Source of the DNA: Phycisphaerae bacterium
GTDB lineage: Bacteria > Planctomycetota > Phycisphaerae > UBA1845
DNA length: 11,665 nucleotides
Reading direction: 5' to 3'
Assembly: GCA_029260155.1 (NCBI GenBank)
Contig: JAJDDU010000525.1
Span: forward strand, 1 to 11,665
Part shown: piece by piece, positions 1-7,965 of the stretch
How the letters are laid out: the number at the start of each line of letters is the position of its first letter
Numbering within the stretch: position 1 is the first letter of the stretch
Notes under the pieces: model-generated
Told to the model about the DNA's origin: nothing
Seen by the model: the letters and a program-made list of their open reading frames with translations, nothing else
Databases searched by the model: none
Translations under genes and position numbers: made by a program

Positions 1-246
1 CCTTGAAAACACGCGAAAGCAACGGGGCAGGTCGTGACTACACAGCCTCCGGCGCGCCAACACCCCACGCACACCTCACAAGATGCGATTCGAACCGCAA
101 AGAAATCCAAATACGGTCAGAACTGTTCAACTTGGGCTAGATGCCGGTGTGGGTTCCTCCAGCATGCTGACTTCCAGCGGACCGGCAAGCCGCGTGAATG
201 TACGGGTAGCTCGAATCTCGGGGAGCTCGTTCGCACGCGGGGGCTG
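1..246. other. Intergenic edge, no gene recognised
   Basis: No reading frame here has a recognisable product or a convincing ribosome binding site. The stretch lies downstream of the carbamoyltransferase stop codon and runs to the window edge. Its only notable structure is the nested inverted repeat at 190-240, listed separately. A tRNA T-loop-like string at 87-96 was examined and rejected because its flanks do not pair. Confidence 0.5.
190..240 (-). terminator. Nested inverted repeat after pyrB, possible transcript end
   Basis: The outer arms ccgcgtg (190-196) and cacgcgg (234-240) are perfectly complementary. They enclose a second pair, agctc (208-212) and gagct (223-227). The structure begins six bases past the pyrB stop codon, where a terminator or 3'-end stabilising fold would be expected. 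No T-run follows on the minus strand, so it is not a standard intrinsic terminator, and unpaired stretches separate the two stems. The role is inferred from position only. Confidence 0.25.
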
Positions 247-1347
247 CTAGTAGTTGAAGTGACTGTAATAGTGGTCGAGGATTTGCCCGTCGACGTTGAA
301 CACGTGGGCGATGAGTGCTGCGCGCACCCACATCCCGTTGCGCATTTGGTCCCAGTACTTGGCACGCGGATCGCTGTCGTAGCAGGTGTCTAGTTCGGCG
401 CGCCTGGGGAGCGGATGGAGAATGGCCAGGTCGGGGCGGAGTTGGTCCTGCAATTCGGGGGTCAGGGAGAAGCGGCTAAGATCGATCGAGCGGGATTCGC
501 CGTCTTTGTCATGTTCGTCCTGCAGGCGTGTCATATAGACCGCGTTGCACTCGCCGATGGTTTTCGGAAGATCGGACTTGAGTTCGTGTTCGATCTCGTT
601 GCGGGTGAGGTGCTCAAGGATGTCGTCGCCGATCTGCAACTCGTCAGGGGCTACGAAGAGCAATCGCACGCCGGGATAGCGCGCCAGGAGATAGGCCAGT
701 GAACGCACGGTCCTGCCGCGTTTGAGGTCGCCGACGAAGGCGATGGTTTTGCCCGCGAAGAGATTGCGCTCCGGGTCTTGTCGAATGCGTTCGACCGATG
801 AGGGCGCGAAACAGCGGTAAAGCGTGTAGATGTCGAGCAAGGCTTGCGTGGGGTGCTGGTCCTTGCCCGACCCTCCGTTGAGCAGGGGAATACACCGGCG
901 TATTCCGTTAAGCTTGTTGGCCATGGTCTCGGCAAAGCCCTCGGATGGGTGACGCATGATGATGATGTCGAAGTACTGACTCAACACGCGCACAGTGTCG
1001 TCTTCGGTTTCGCCTTTGACTTCGGAAGACGTCGACGGATCGCGCACGTCGTTGTACGGCATGCCCAATATCTGGCATGCCGCCGCGAAGGAAAGGAACG
1101 TGCGCGTTGAGGGTTGAATGAAGTAGAGCATGGCGCGCTTGTGCGAGAGAATGCTGTTAAGGAATCGTGCTCCCGCGCGGGTGTCGCCGATGATGCGTGT
1201 CATTTCCGCGATTCGGCAGAGATGATCGATGATGTCGCGGTCGAACTGCTGGGCGAGGATCACGTGGTACAGGCGATCCTCGCGGTTGAGTAGCCGCACG
1301 CGACGCGGGGTCGGAAGACTCGTCGGGTCCTCGGATGGGATGTCCAT
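247..1347 (-). CDS. pyrB: Aspartate carbamoyltransferase catalytic chain
   Basis: Cytosolic enzyme joining carbamoyl phosphate and L-aspartate to carbamoyl aspartate, the committed step of pyrimidine synthesis. The 366-residue protein carries the family signatures in order: the carbamoyl-phosphate loop STRTF (80-84), KGET with the mobile-loop Lys (111-114), MRHP (131-134), HPTQ (165-168), GDLKRGRTVRSL (206-217), MTRLQ with the aspartate-binding Arg and Gln (272-276), and HPLPR (311-315). HPLPR and the KGET Lys favour aspartate over ornithine carbamoyltransferase. The usual STRTR ends in Phe here. The chain is longer than the roughly 310 residues of the E. coli enzyme, with an N-terminal extension and an insert near 278-305. 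The ATG is preceded by AAAGGA about seven bases upstream, which fixes the start. No regulatory chain gene or other pyr gene is in view. The gene is divergent from recQ and has its own promoter at 1454-1482. Confidence 0.88.
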   Translation of the reverse strand: MDIPSEDPTSLPTPRRVRLLNREDRLYHVILAQQFDRDIIDHLCRIAEMTRIIGDTRAGARFLNSILSHKRAMLYFIQPSTRTFLSFAAACQILGMPYNDVRDPSTSSEVKGETEDDTVRVLSQYFDIIIMRHPSEGFAETMANKLNGIRRCIPLLNGGSGKDQHPTQALLDIYTLYRCFAPSSVERIRQDPERNLFAGKTIAFVGDLKRGRTVRSLAYLLARYPGVRLLFVAPDELQIGDDILEHLTRNEIEHELKSDLPKTIGECNAVYMTRLQDEHDKDGESRSIDLSRFSLTPELQDQLRPDLAILHPLPRRAELDTCYDSDPRAKYWDQMRNGMWVRAALIAHVFNVDGQILDHYYSHFNY

Positions 1348-1453
1348 GCACAGTTCCTTTCATGCGTGCGCGAGCGCAGCGCACTCCCGTACAGATCGCC
1401 GGACGGATGGCTCCGCCGCACGTCGAACGCCTTGATATCCCTGGCAAGGGCGT

Positions 1454-1482
1454 ATTTGAACGGCCGACGTCGGTCCTGTCAA
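1454..1482 (-). promoter_or_regulatory. Sigma-70-like promoter of pyrB with a central palindrome
   Basis: On the minus strand a perfect TTGACA (1477-1482) is followed by 17 bases and TCAAAT (1454-1459), four of six matches to TATAAT. Transcription would start near 1447, giving a leader of about 100 bases. The spacer contains the perfect 10-bp palindrome ccgacgtcgg (1464-1473), a plausible operator for a dimeric regulator. The leader also holds a 6-bp hairpin (1366-1371 with 1379-1384) shortly before the ribosome binding site. The promoter is read from sequence; regulation is inference. Confidence 0.6.
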
Positions 1483-1612
1483 CGCGCCGTTCGTGGCGGC
1501 CCGCGAATCCTCCCGCTGCTCCCGCGCGATCTTCCGATCCGCAGGATTCTCCCCCTCCCTTGCCCCAGTTCACCCCCCTGACTACCATCCACTCACACGC
1601 GGGACGAATAGG

Positions 1613-3496
1613 GTGATCGGAACAGTGCAAAAAAACACGCAAACGCTGGACAGCATCCGCGCAGTCGTCCAAAAACACTGGGGCTTCGACTCGCTCCGCC
1701 CGATGCAGGCCGAGACATTCGAGGCAGCGGTCCAACAGCGTGACGCTGTTGTCGTCATCCCGACCGGCGGCGGAAAGTCGCTCTGCTACCAAGCCCCGGC
1801 CGCGGTTGATGATACGGCTTTGACACTCGTTGTTTCGCCGCTGATCGCGCTTATGAAAGACCAGGTGGACGCCCTCACCGCGCGCGGAATCCCCAGCGCC
1901 CTCTACAACTCCAGCCTCAACGCTCAACAGCGTCGCGAAGTGGAAGACGGCATCAGCCACAACCGCTATCGCTTGCTCTACATCGCGCCCGAGCGATTCC
2001 CCGACGCCGGCTTCGTCGAGCGACTCAAGTCCGCTGGCGTCCGCGCGATCGCCATCGACGAAGCCCACTGCATCAGTCACTGGGGCCACGACTTCCGACC
2101 CGATTACCGCAAACTCACTGAACTCAGGCGCATCTTCCCCAATACCCCGATCCACGCGTTCACCGCCACCGCCCCCCCCAACGTCCGCGAAGACATCGCA
2201 CAACAGTTGGCCCTAAACGACCCCCTCATCGCCGTCGGAAACTTCGACCGCCCGAACCTCACCTACCGCGTCAAGTGGCGCACCGGACTGTTCGACCAGC
2301 TTCGCGAGATTATCAATACCCACCGCGCCAGCGCCGGAATCGTCTACTGCATCCGCCGCCGCAACGTCGAGGAAACCTGCGCCGACCTCGTCCGCGCCGG
2401 CTACCGCGCATCGCCTTACCACGCAGGACTCACCGCCGACGTGCGTAAACAAAACCAAGACGCCTTCACCAAAAAAGAAACCGACATCATCGTCGCCACC
2501 GTCGCCTTCGGCATGGGAATCGACCGCGCCGACATCCGCTTCGTCGTCCACACCGGAATGCCCAAGTCCATCGAAGCCTACCAGCAAGAAACCGGCAGAG
2601 CAGGTCGCGACGGACTGCCCGCAGACTGCACGCTGTTCTACACCACCGCCGACTTCATGACCTGGAAGTCCATCATCCAAAAGAGCGAATCCGAGTACCT
2701 CGACCTCCACATTCGCCATCTCAGCGCAATGCTCGACTACTGCCAGGCGCCCACGTGCAGACACTGCCTCCTCGTCGGCCACTTCGGGCAGGCGTATCCA
2801 AAGAGCAGCTGCGACGCGTGCGACAATTGCCTCAATGAAAACGAAGCCATTCCCGATTCCACGACGATCGCGATGAAACTCCTAAGCGCCGTCGTGCGCA
2901 CCGGTCAATACTTCGGCGCCAAGTACGTCGCCGACGTGCTCACCGGCGCAAAAACCGAACAGATCCAGACGCGGGGCCACCAGTCGCTAAGCGTTCACGG
3001 CCTCATGGCTGACACAGACCCAAGGCTGATTCGCGCATGGATCGACCAGTTGGCTGCAAGTGAGTTTCTCGACGTTGGCGAGGAATACCGCACTTTCAGC
3101 CTCTCGCCCAAAGGATGGGAACTCCTCCGAGGCCAACACGAAGCAAGGCTCTTCGATCGCCCGGAGTTCAAGCAACGCTCGCGAAGAAAGTCACGCCCCG
3201 CACGGGCGGCGACCAGCGCGCGCAAGAGCAGCGCGTTCGTTGCACCGTGCGCCGACGACGAGGATCCATGCGACAGTGAACTGTTCGAAGCCCTGAGATG
3301 CCTGCGAAAAGAACTCGCCGGCGAAAGCAACATGCCTCTCTACTGTGTTGTCAGCAACAAGGCGCTGGAACACATCGCCCGAACAAAACCAATGAATGCG
3401 GACGCGCTCCTCGATACCCCCGGCATCGGCGCCAAGAAAATCGCTCAATACGGCCAAGCGCTCCTAGACTGCGTGCAACAGCACACCGGAAGCTGA
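1613..3496 (+). CDS. recQ: ATP-dependent DNA helicase RecQ
   Basis: Superfamily 2, 3'-5' DNA helicase acting in recombination and repair. Numbered from GTG 1613 (627 residues; E. coli RecQ has about 610), it shows: motif 0 GFDSLRPMQ (24-32), Walker A TGGGKS (51-56), SPLIALMKDQ (75-84), DEAH (149-152), the aromatic-rich loop HWGHDFRPDY (156-165), FTATA (183-187), motif V VAFGMGID (297-304) and motif VI QQETGRAGRDG (324-334). A zinc site follows with Cys at 382, 385, 400, 403 and 406, then a winged-helix (RQC) region and a C-terminal HRDC domain (about 555-622) separated by a basic linker. The start at GTG 1613 is chosen because GGGA lies eight bases upstream and homology begins soon after. The open frame reaches back to ATG 1493, but that part looks non-coding and overlaps the pyrB promoter region. 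GTG 1625 is a weaker alternative. No promoter is obvious. All catalytic motifs are intact. Confidence 0.95.
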   Translation: MIGTVQKNTQTLDSIRAVVQKHWGFDSLRPMQAETFEAAVQQRDAVVVIPTGGGKSLCYQAPAAVDDTALTLVVSPLIALMKDQVDALTARGIPSALYNSSLNAQQRREVEDGISHNRYRLLYIAPERFPDAGFVERLKSAGVRAIAIDEAHCISHWGHDFRPDYRKLTELRRIFPNTPIHAFTATAPPNVREDIAQQLALNDPLIAVGNFDRPNLTYRVKWRTGLFDQLREIINTHRASAGIVYCIRRRNVEETCADLVRAGYRASPYHAGLTADVRKQNQDAFTKKETDIIVATVAFGMGIDRADIRFVVHTGMPKSIEAYQQETGRAGRDGLPADCTLFYTTADFMTWKSIIQKSESEYLDLHIRHLSAMLDYCQAPTCRHCLLVGHFGQAYPKSSCDACDNCLNENEAIPDSTTIAMKLLSAVVRTGQYFGAKYVADVLTGAKTEQIQTRGHQSLSVHGLMADTDPRLIRAWIDQLAASEFLDVGEEYRTFSLSPKGWELLRGQHEARLFDRPEFKQRSRRKSRPARAATSARKSSAFVAPCADDEDPCDSELFEALRCLRKELAGESNMPLYCVVSNKALEHIARTKPMNADALLDTPGIGAKKIAQYGQALLDCVQQHTGS

Positions 3497-3515
3497 CTGC
3501 GGAGTCTACCGCAAC

Positions 3516-6500
3516 CTATTCCCCGCAGCCCGTGATCGCCAACGCTCCCGGCCCGCCGATGCCGCCGACGCGAATAAGATAGCACCGTCCCGCCTCGGCA
3601 TCGAACGAAATCGAAGACTGTTCACCGCAGAGATTATCATTGCATCCAACGAGCACGCTTGGAGCGCAATCGCATCCCTCATAGACACCCAGAACAGTGT
3701 CAAAGGAACTCGCACAGAGATCAATCGTCACCGGCGCGCTGCACGGAGCTACGTACTCATACCACAGATCGCCCGCTGTGGAGCAGTCTCCAGGCCCGTC
3801 CGGCGTCGCGAATGTCGAATCGAACGCGACGAACCCCTCGAACGCGCACTGCGTTTCCTCACAGCTATCGTTCACCAGATGCGTGCCGAATTCATACTCC
3901 AGCGGCGCGTCACTGCCATTGAAAACCGTAATCGTATACGTCCCGCCGGCATTCAGTGTTCGATCGCCGGGATCACCGGACAACAGGGACCGCTCCCCAA
4001 ACACGGAGTTCTCGGTATCGTCCTCAGTGCATTGCCAGGTCACACCGAAACTGCCCGCGCTGATCGCATCGAAGTACACCTGAGTGCCGGCGCTTGCCTC
4101 GAAGCTGAACACGTGCGTCTCGCCGAACTGACCGGTAGCCCCGCCGCCCACGACGACGTCGATCCCGATGTTAATGTCGACCAAGAACGGATCGGGCAGA
4201 GGCCCGTGGAGTTCGAAGTTGTAGTTACCGGCAATACTCGAATTGGAAAAGACGGTGATGGTATAATCGTCGGCGCCCAGCACGAACTCACCGGGATCGT
4301 CAAACACCGTCTGCTCACCGAACACGACACCCGTGTCATTGCCGTCGCATCGCCAGCGTATGGCCGAGGAACTCGCGCCCAACGCTTCAAAATAAACCCG
4401 TGTCCCGGCGGCGGCGGAGAAAGTGTACTCGTGAACTGCCAGTGGATCGTCCAGCGAATCACCAATCGGCGGATCGCCGATCGTCAGCGGGAACTCTTGC
4501 GCGGCCTGTTCAGAGACAACCTCGAACGCGTAGGCGTCGGCTTCGCCACTGAAGCTCGTGACGGTGAGTTCATACTCTTCGCCCGCATTCAGCGTGAAGC
4601 GCCCGGGGTCGTCGAACGGGGAGAAATCTCGTGTGAAGACAGTCGGGCCGCCGAGCACGGGAACACACGTCCATTCCAAATCAAACGTACCGGTGGTAAT
4701 GGCATCAAAGTAGACTTCCCCACTCGACGGCGCGGTGAACGTATAGACGTCCTGCTGGCCGGGCGTCGAAAAGTCTCCGCTCGCTACCTCGTCCAAGTTG
4801 AGTGGAATGGCGTTGACCGGCGGGCTAGTCACGATCTCTATCACATACGTCCCGCCCTCGCCAGTCGTAGTCACGATGACGAAATTCTCTCCGTCGACGT
4901 TGAATGTCCCAGGGTCGAAGGACGGATCCATCGTCTCGGACTCGAAGATCACCGCGCCTTGAACATCGAGACATCCCCAACGTGTATCAAAACTGTTCGT
5001 GTTCACGGCGTTGAAGTAGACGTTGCTCGGGGACGTGTCGAAGAAATACACATGGGTGGAGAACGGATTGTCCAGCGTGCCCGTGACCGGCGTGTCAAAC
5101 GCAATCGGCAGGAACGTGGGAGCCACCGGCAAGATAATCTCGAAGCCATAGTCGCCCGCCGCACCGCCGGAATCGAAAACCGAAATCGTGTAGACGCCCG
5201 CGGGTCCGAGCTGCACACGCCCCGGATCGCCGAACGACATGCGTCGGTCGAAGACGATGTCGGTGTTTGGGGCTTCGCACCGCCACTCGATATTGCCGAA
5301 GTGAGGATCCAGATCGAAGTAGACTTCCACGTCAGGGACGGGCAGCGTAAACGTGTACACGTCGCGCTCGCCGATCGTATCCAGCCGACCTGCACCCGCA
5401 GCGGGGGCATCGAACCCGACGCGCACATCGAACGCGATGTCGTCAAAGGTCTCGACCGCCGGCTCCGACACAAGCTCGAACTGGTAAGTGCCGAAACTCG
5501 TAAACGGGCTATTGACCGTCATCGTATACTCCCCGGCAACCAGTTGGAACAGCCCGGGATCGGTCGAAGCGGTCATCGGCACGTTGGAAAACAGATTGGC
5601 GCTGGTCGGGTCGATGCACGTCCAGCGGAAGTTGGAGCTGCCACTCTGGATGTCGAAGTACACGGTCTCGCCGCCCATCGCCGTGAACGTGTAGGTGTCC
5701 TGCGATCCGGAATTCTCGATGCGACCTGCTCCGATGCCGGGGGCGTCGATGCCCACCGTATCGCCGATGTTGATGTTGAAATCGTCGAAGATAGGATCGT
5801 CCGGATCCTGGGGCTCTTGTACCTCGCGCAGAACGAAGGCGTGCGACCCCTTCGTGCCTGCAGATGCCTGAACGACGATGGTGTAGATACCGGTTGCCGG
5901 CAATACTTCGGTGGGGTCGGAGAAGGGGAGGAATTGGCGCGAAGCGAAGACCTCTTCGCCGTTGGGCCCAACGCAGTTCCAGTCCATGCGCACGGGCAGA
6001 GTCGTGCAGAAGCTCTCCGGCGTTGCGCCGATACTGACTGCGTCGAAGTGGATCTCCTGTCCGGCTTCGCCGGCGAACGAATAGCAATCAGCCCCGCCGT
6101 TGTCATCGATGAACCCCGCCCCGGGATCCGGCGCGTTCGTCGTGACAAACTCATCAAGTAGGATGCCAAAACAACAGCCATCGGTTGCGTCACCTTCGCA
6201 CTCATCGGGAATGCTGTTGAGGTTGCAATCGATGCTGTTGCCGAGCGTGATGTCATCGAGGTCGTGAACGCCGTTGACGTTGCAATCGAGGAACGCGCCG
6301 CCGCCGCTGTCGTTGATGTTGTCATTGACGTTGTCATTGACGTTGTCATTGACATCGTCGTTAGCATTGTCGTTAACGTTGCTGTTGTCGTTAGCGTTGT
6401 CGTTAACATCGGAATCTGGGACCGACTGCGTCGGCGGATCTTCAGGCGGCGGGTCCGAGACGATGTAGTCGCGAATCGCGTCGACGTCGAATTGCTCGCC

Positions 6501-6914
6501 GAAGCGGAAGGTCACGTTCTGCGTGGGCGTCCCGTCGGCGCGGACTCCACTGACGATGATCGTGTTGGCCAGGTCAGGACCGACATCGACGGTCGCAGCG
6601 CCGCGTAGCAGCCGCAGGAACGTGGAACGTATCTCGACATCGTCGAGGAGCATGCGAATCGTAACATCGACGGTCTGGCCGCCCCGATTGATCACGCGAA
6701 GGGTGAAGGGCGCCGCAGTCAGCGGCGTCGGGCGTTCGGTGTCGCCGGACGCGTTGTCCACTCCGTTTTCCGCGAAGTCAACTGGCGGTACCGCGGTTGG
6801 CGATCTGAAGAAATCCGGCGGTAGGCTTGAGAGGAATTCGAGAAAACCAACGTCCGTGCATGAACTCAGTAATCCGAGTGACGCGCAAACACAGGCGACA
6901 GCGATGCGTTTCAT
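3516..6914 (-). CDS. Large modular surface lipoprotein with seven beta repeats
   Basis: Unrecognised as a named protein; predicted envelope lipoprotein of 1132 residues. The signal peptide ends in the lipobox LSSC (Cys19). Then come a small Ig-like region (about 65-145), an NDN linker (171-202), two calcium-binding-like loops of the form DxNxN...D (210-221 and 229-240, the 'DCNxN..DECE' style of planctomycetes), and seven modules of 100-120 residues (about 251-1012). Each module reads roughly DxYTF...VYFDA...WxC...VF...DPG...AGxYTITV...YxFE, resembling pre-peptidase C-terminal (PPC) beta-sandwich domains. The last 118 residues hold 11 Cys and match a common planctomycete secreted-protein domain (DSCEE...DLWYEYVAPC...DTVLGVYEGC...CNDNLC). 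AAAGG ten bases upstream supports the ATG. The gene converges on recQ with a 19-base gap, leaving no room for a separate terminator. The role is probably surface binding or adhesion, by inference only; no catalytic motif is seen. Confidence 0.85.
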   Translation of the reverse strand: MKRIAVACVCASLGLLSSCTDVGFLEFLSSLPPDFFRSPTAVPPVDFAENGVDNASGDTERPTPLTAAPFTLRVINRGGQTVDVTIRMLLDDVEIRSTFLRLLRGAATVDVGPDLANTIIVSGVRADGTPTQNVTFRFGEQFDVDAIRDYIVSDPPPEDPPTQSVPDSDVNDNANDNSNVNDNANDDVNDNVNDNVNDNINDSGGGAFLDCNVNGVHDLDDITLGNSIDCNLNSIPDECEGDATDGCCFGILLDEFVTTNAPDPGAGFIDDNGGADCYSFAGEAGQEIHFDAVSIGATPESFCTTLPVRMDWNCVGPNGEEVFASRQFLPFSDPTEVLPATGIYTIVVQASAGTKGSHAFVLREVQEPQDPDDPIFDDFNINIGDTVGIDAPGIGAGRIENSGSQDTYTFTAMGGETVYFDIQSGSSNFRWTCIDPTSANLFSNVPMTASTDPGLFQLVAGEYTMTVNSPFTSFGTYQFELVSEPAVETFDDIAFDVRVGFDAPAAGAGRLDTIGERDVYTFTLPVPDVEVYFDLDPHFGNIEWRCEAPNTDIVFDRRMSFGDPGRVQLGPAGVYTISVFDSGGAAGDYGFEIILPVAPTFLPIAFDTPVTGTLDNPFSTHVYFFDTSPSNVYFNAVNTNSFDTRWGCLDVQGAVIFESETMDPSFDPGTFNVDGENFVIVTTTGEGGTYVIEIVTSPPVNAIPLNLDEVASGDFSTPGQQDVYTFTAPSSGEVYFDAITTGTFDLEWTCVPVLGGPTVFTRDFSPFDDPGRFTLNAGEEYELTVTSFSGEADAYAFEVVSEQAAQEFPLTIGDPPIGDSLDDPLAVHEYTFSAAAGTRVYFEALGASSSAIRWRCDGNDTGVVFGEQTVFDDPGEFVLGADDYTITVFSNSSIAGNYNFELHGPLPDPFLVDINIGIDVVVGGGATGQFGETHVFSFEASAGTQVYFDAISAGSFGVTWQCTEDDTENSVFGERSLLSGDPGDRTLNAGGTYTITVFNGSDAPLEYEFGTHLVNDSCEETQCAFEGFVAFDSTFATPDGPGDCSTAGDLWYEYVAPCSAPVTIDLCASSFDTVLGVYEGCDCAPSVLVGCNDNLCGEQSSISFDAEAGRCYLIRVGGIGGPGALAITGCGE
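3879..6164 (-). repeat. Seven tandem PPC-like protein modules
   Basis: These are protein-level repeats, diverged at DNA level. A Trp-x-Cys motif marks each module: DWNC (residue 311), RWTC (430), EWRC (543), RWGC (645), EWTC (747), RWRC (853) and TWQC (959). Spacings are 119, 113, 102, 102, 106 and 106 residues. Upstream in most copies stands (V/I)YF(D/E/N)A or a close variant, and downstream DPG and a Tyr-Thr-(Ile/Met) strand. Copies 4-7 are the most regular, and copy 1 is the longest and most divergent. Confidence 0.8.
6309..6404 (-). repeat. 12-bp-period NDN repeat (Asn/Asp linker)
   Basis: The DNA repeats with a period near 12 bases (core gttgtcattgac on the plus strand) and encodes residues 171-202 of the large lipoprotein, eight NDN or NDD units separated by V, A, S or I. 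It is a flexible acidic linker between the lipid-anchored N-terminus and the calcium-loop region. Identical neighbouring copies make it a likely site of length variation by replication slippage. Confidence 0.85.
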
Positions 6915-7113
6915 GATTCTATGACCTTTGCGATATGGGGCGGTATGAGGCGGGCGTTTTCGACACTGCCGCCCTCAAAGGCCGCTACGGCGCGCCTCGG
7001 CAAGAGTTCCCCACTTACCCCGATGAGCGAAGCTACGGGATTGGCCATGCTGAGTCAATGAAAACCCCCTGGCAGAAAGAACGCACATCGCCCCATCCGG
7101 ACGTTCGCCGGCG

Positions 7114-7141
7114 TTGACGGCTTCGCCACGGGCATTACGAT
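7114..7141 (+). promoter_or_regulatory. Sigma-70-like promoter of the small lipoprotein gene
   Basis: TTGACG (7114-7119, five of six consensus matches), a 16-base spacer and TACGAT (7136-7141, four of six) precede the ATG at 7196 by about 55 bases. The 8-bp palindrome cgccggcg (7106-7113) abuts the -35 box. The intergenic stretch 6915-7113 shows no gene, and no equally good promoter for the divergent large lipoprotein gene was found; TTGACT with a poor -10 is the best there. Confidence 0.5.
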
Positions 7142-7195
7142 GCGTGGGTCTGGTGAGCAGGAAAGTCAGGCAATACAACTTGAGGAGTGGTTGAT

Positions 7196-7441
7196 ATGAG
7201 AGGCATCAAGCGGGGATTTCGTCCCAGAGTCCTGGGCATGATTTGCTCAACGGGCATGCTGTTCCAGTTCGGCGGATGCAATCCTGGGTTGATCACGACG
7301 ACCACCACGGTGGATGCACGCGATGCGTTTGTTCAGATGATTCGCGGTTTCGTCGTCACGCCCATCGAGACGTATGTGAACGCCCAGCTGACTGCGTTCG
7401 ACATGTTCGTGACCGATCGCGTGAACAACCTGTTCGACTGA
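7196..7441 (+). CDS. Small lipoprotein of unknown function
   Basis: An 81-residue protein with a basic N-terminus, a hydrophobic stretch and the motif QFGGC (Cys28), a lipobox variant with Phe at -3. Short proteins ending their signal peptide in FGGC recur in planctomycetes, as I recall; their function is not known to me. The mature part (about 54 residues) begins with a Thr-rich segment, then a region that could form amphipathic helix, and ends NNLFD. The ATG at 7196 is chosen over the in-frame GTG at 7187 because GAGGAG (7182-7187) sits eight bases before it. A promoter lies at 7114-7141. The transposase remnant begins directly at the stop codon, so the original C-terminus may have been altered by the insertion. 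Confidence 0.7.
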   Translation: MRGIKRGFRPRVLGMICSTGMLFQFGGCNPGLITTTTTVDARDAFVQMIRGFVVTPIETYVNAQLTAFDMFVTDRVNNLFD

Positions 7442-7443
7442 TT

Positions 7444-7887
7444 CAGCGGGCGAAGATCGTGTTGCTTGCCACTGTTGGCAAGATGAGCAAGGACATCGCA
7501 ACGGAGTTGAGGATCAACCCCAACACCGTGAGGCGCTGCGATCGAGAACGATGCACCGCGCGGCTTGCCGACTGATCGGAACCCGTATGTCGCGGCATCG
7601 TCATCGGGGGTGGGTCAAGTTCCTCAACTTGATCGACGGCTTCATCTGCATTTCACACCCCGTCGAGTTAGTGGTTGAACCCGGTCCAACGTTCGTTCCG
7701 CACGATCACTGAGAATCGCATTCGCGGCGGTACGTTTCCCAACGTGAACACGCCGATCGATGCGATCCAATCGTCTATCGAGAACCACAATCTGATCGCA
7801 AGACGTTCAATGGACCGTCAAAGCCGCAACGACCTCAAGAGGCTCCGCCGCGCTCGCTACGTCTCGGATCAATCGCCGCCAGTATGA
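7444..7887 (+). pseudogene. Degraded IS630-family transposase
   Basis: Fragments of one transposase are spread over shifting frames. An N-terminal helix-turn-helix part (7444-7575) includes RAKIVLLATVGKMSKDIA and ends in a stop. After a gap that must be a large internal deletion comes RHRHRGWVKFLNLID (near 7592-7636), the DDE-domain segment usually read RHRH..FLxFLxxID. Another frame then gives FHTPSS, a TAG at 7669-7671 where the family has Ser, and WLNPVQRSFRTITENRIRGG, matching the usual TPTSSSWLNxVERFFxxxT. A further frameshift near 7810 leaves W-T-V-K-A-A, like the C-terminal WTxxA. Several stops, frameshifts and the deletion make it inactive. Family assignment rests on these remembered motifs. 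Terminal inverted repeats were not identified. The end coordinate is approximate. Confidence 0.8.
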
Positions 7888-7965
7888 AACACTCCGCTAG
7901 ATACTGAAACCAAAGGCGGCGTCGCAGCCCAACCACAGATGCCTTGCTCGATCAACCCGCTTGAT

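Noticed and set aside
87..96. gattcgaacc, like the complement of a tRNA T-loop
   Set aside because: The flanking bases do not form the five-pair T-stem, and no acceptor, D or anticodon arm can be folded around it.
1493..1612. N-terminal extension of RecQ from ATG 1493
   Set aside because: The extra 40 residues have no similarity to RecQ, lack a ribosome binding site and would start close to the pyrB promoter. GTG 1613 fits better.
1157..2203. 348-codon open frame on the minus strand covering the start of recQ and the start of pyrB
   Set aside because: It overlaps two genes with clear catalytic motifs, lacks a recognisable product, and fits antisense codon bias.
3879..6161. 760-codon open frame on the plus strand, antisense to the large lipoprotein gene
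   Set aside because: It lies exactly over the seven modules, has no ribosome binding site or recognisable domain, and its composition is that expected from the complement of GC-rich repeat codons.
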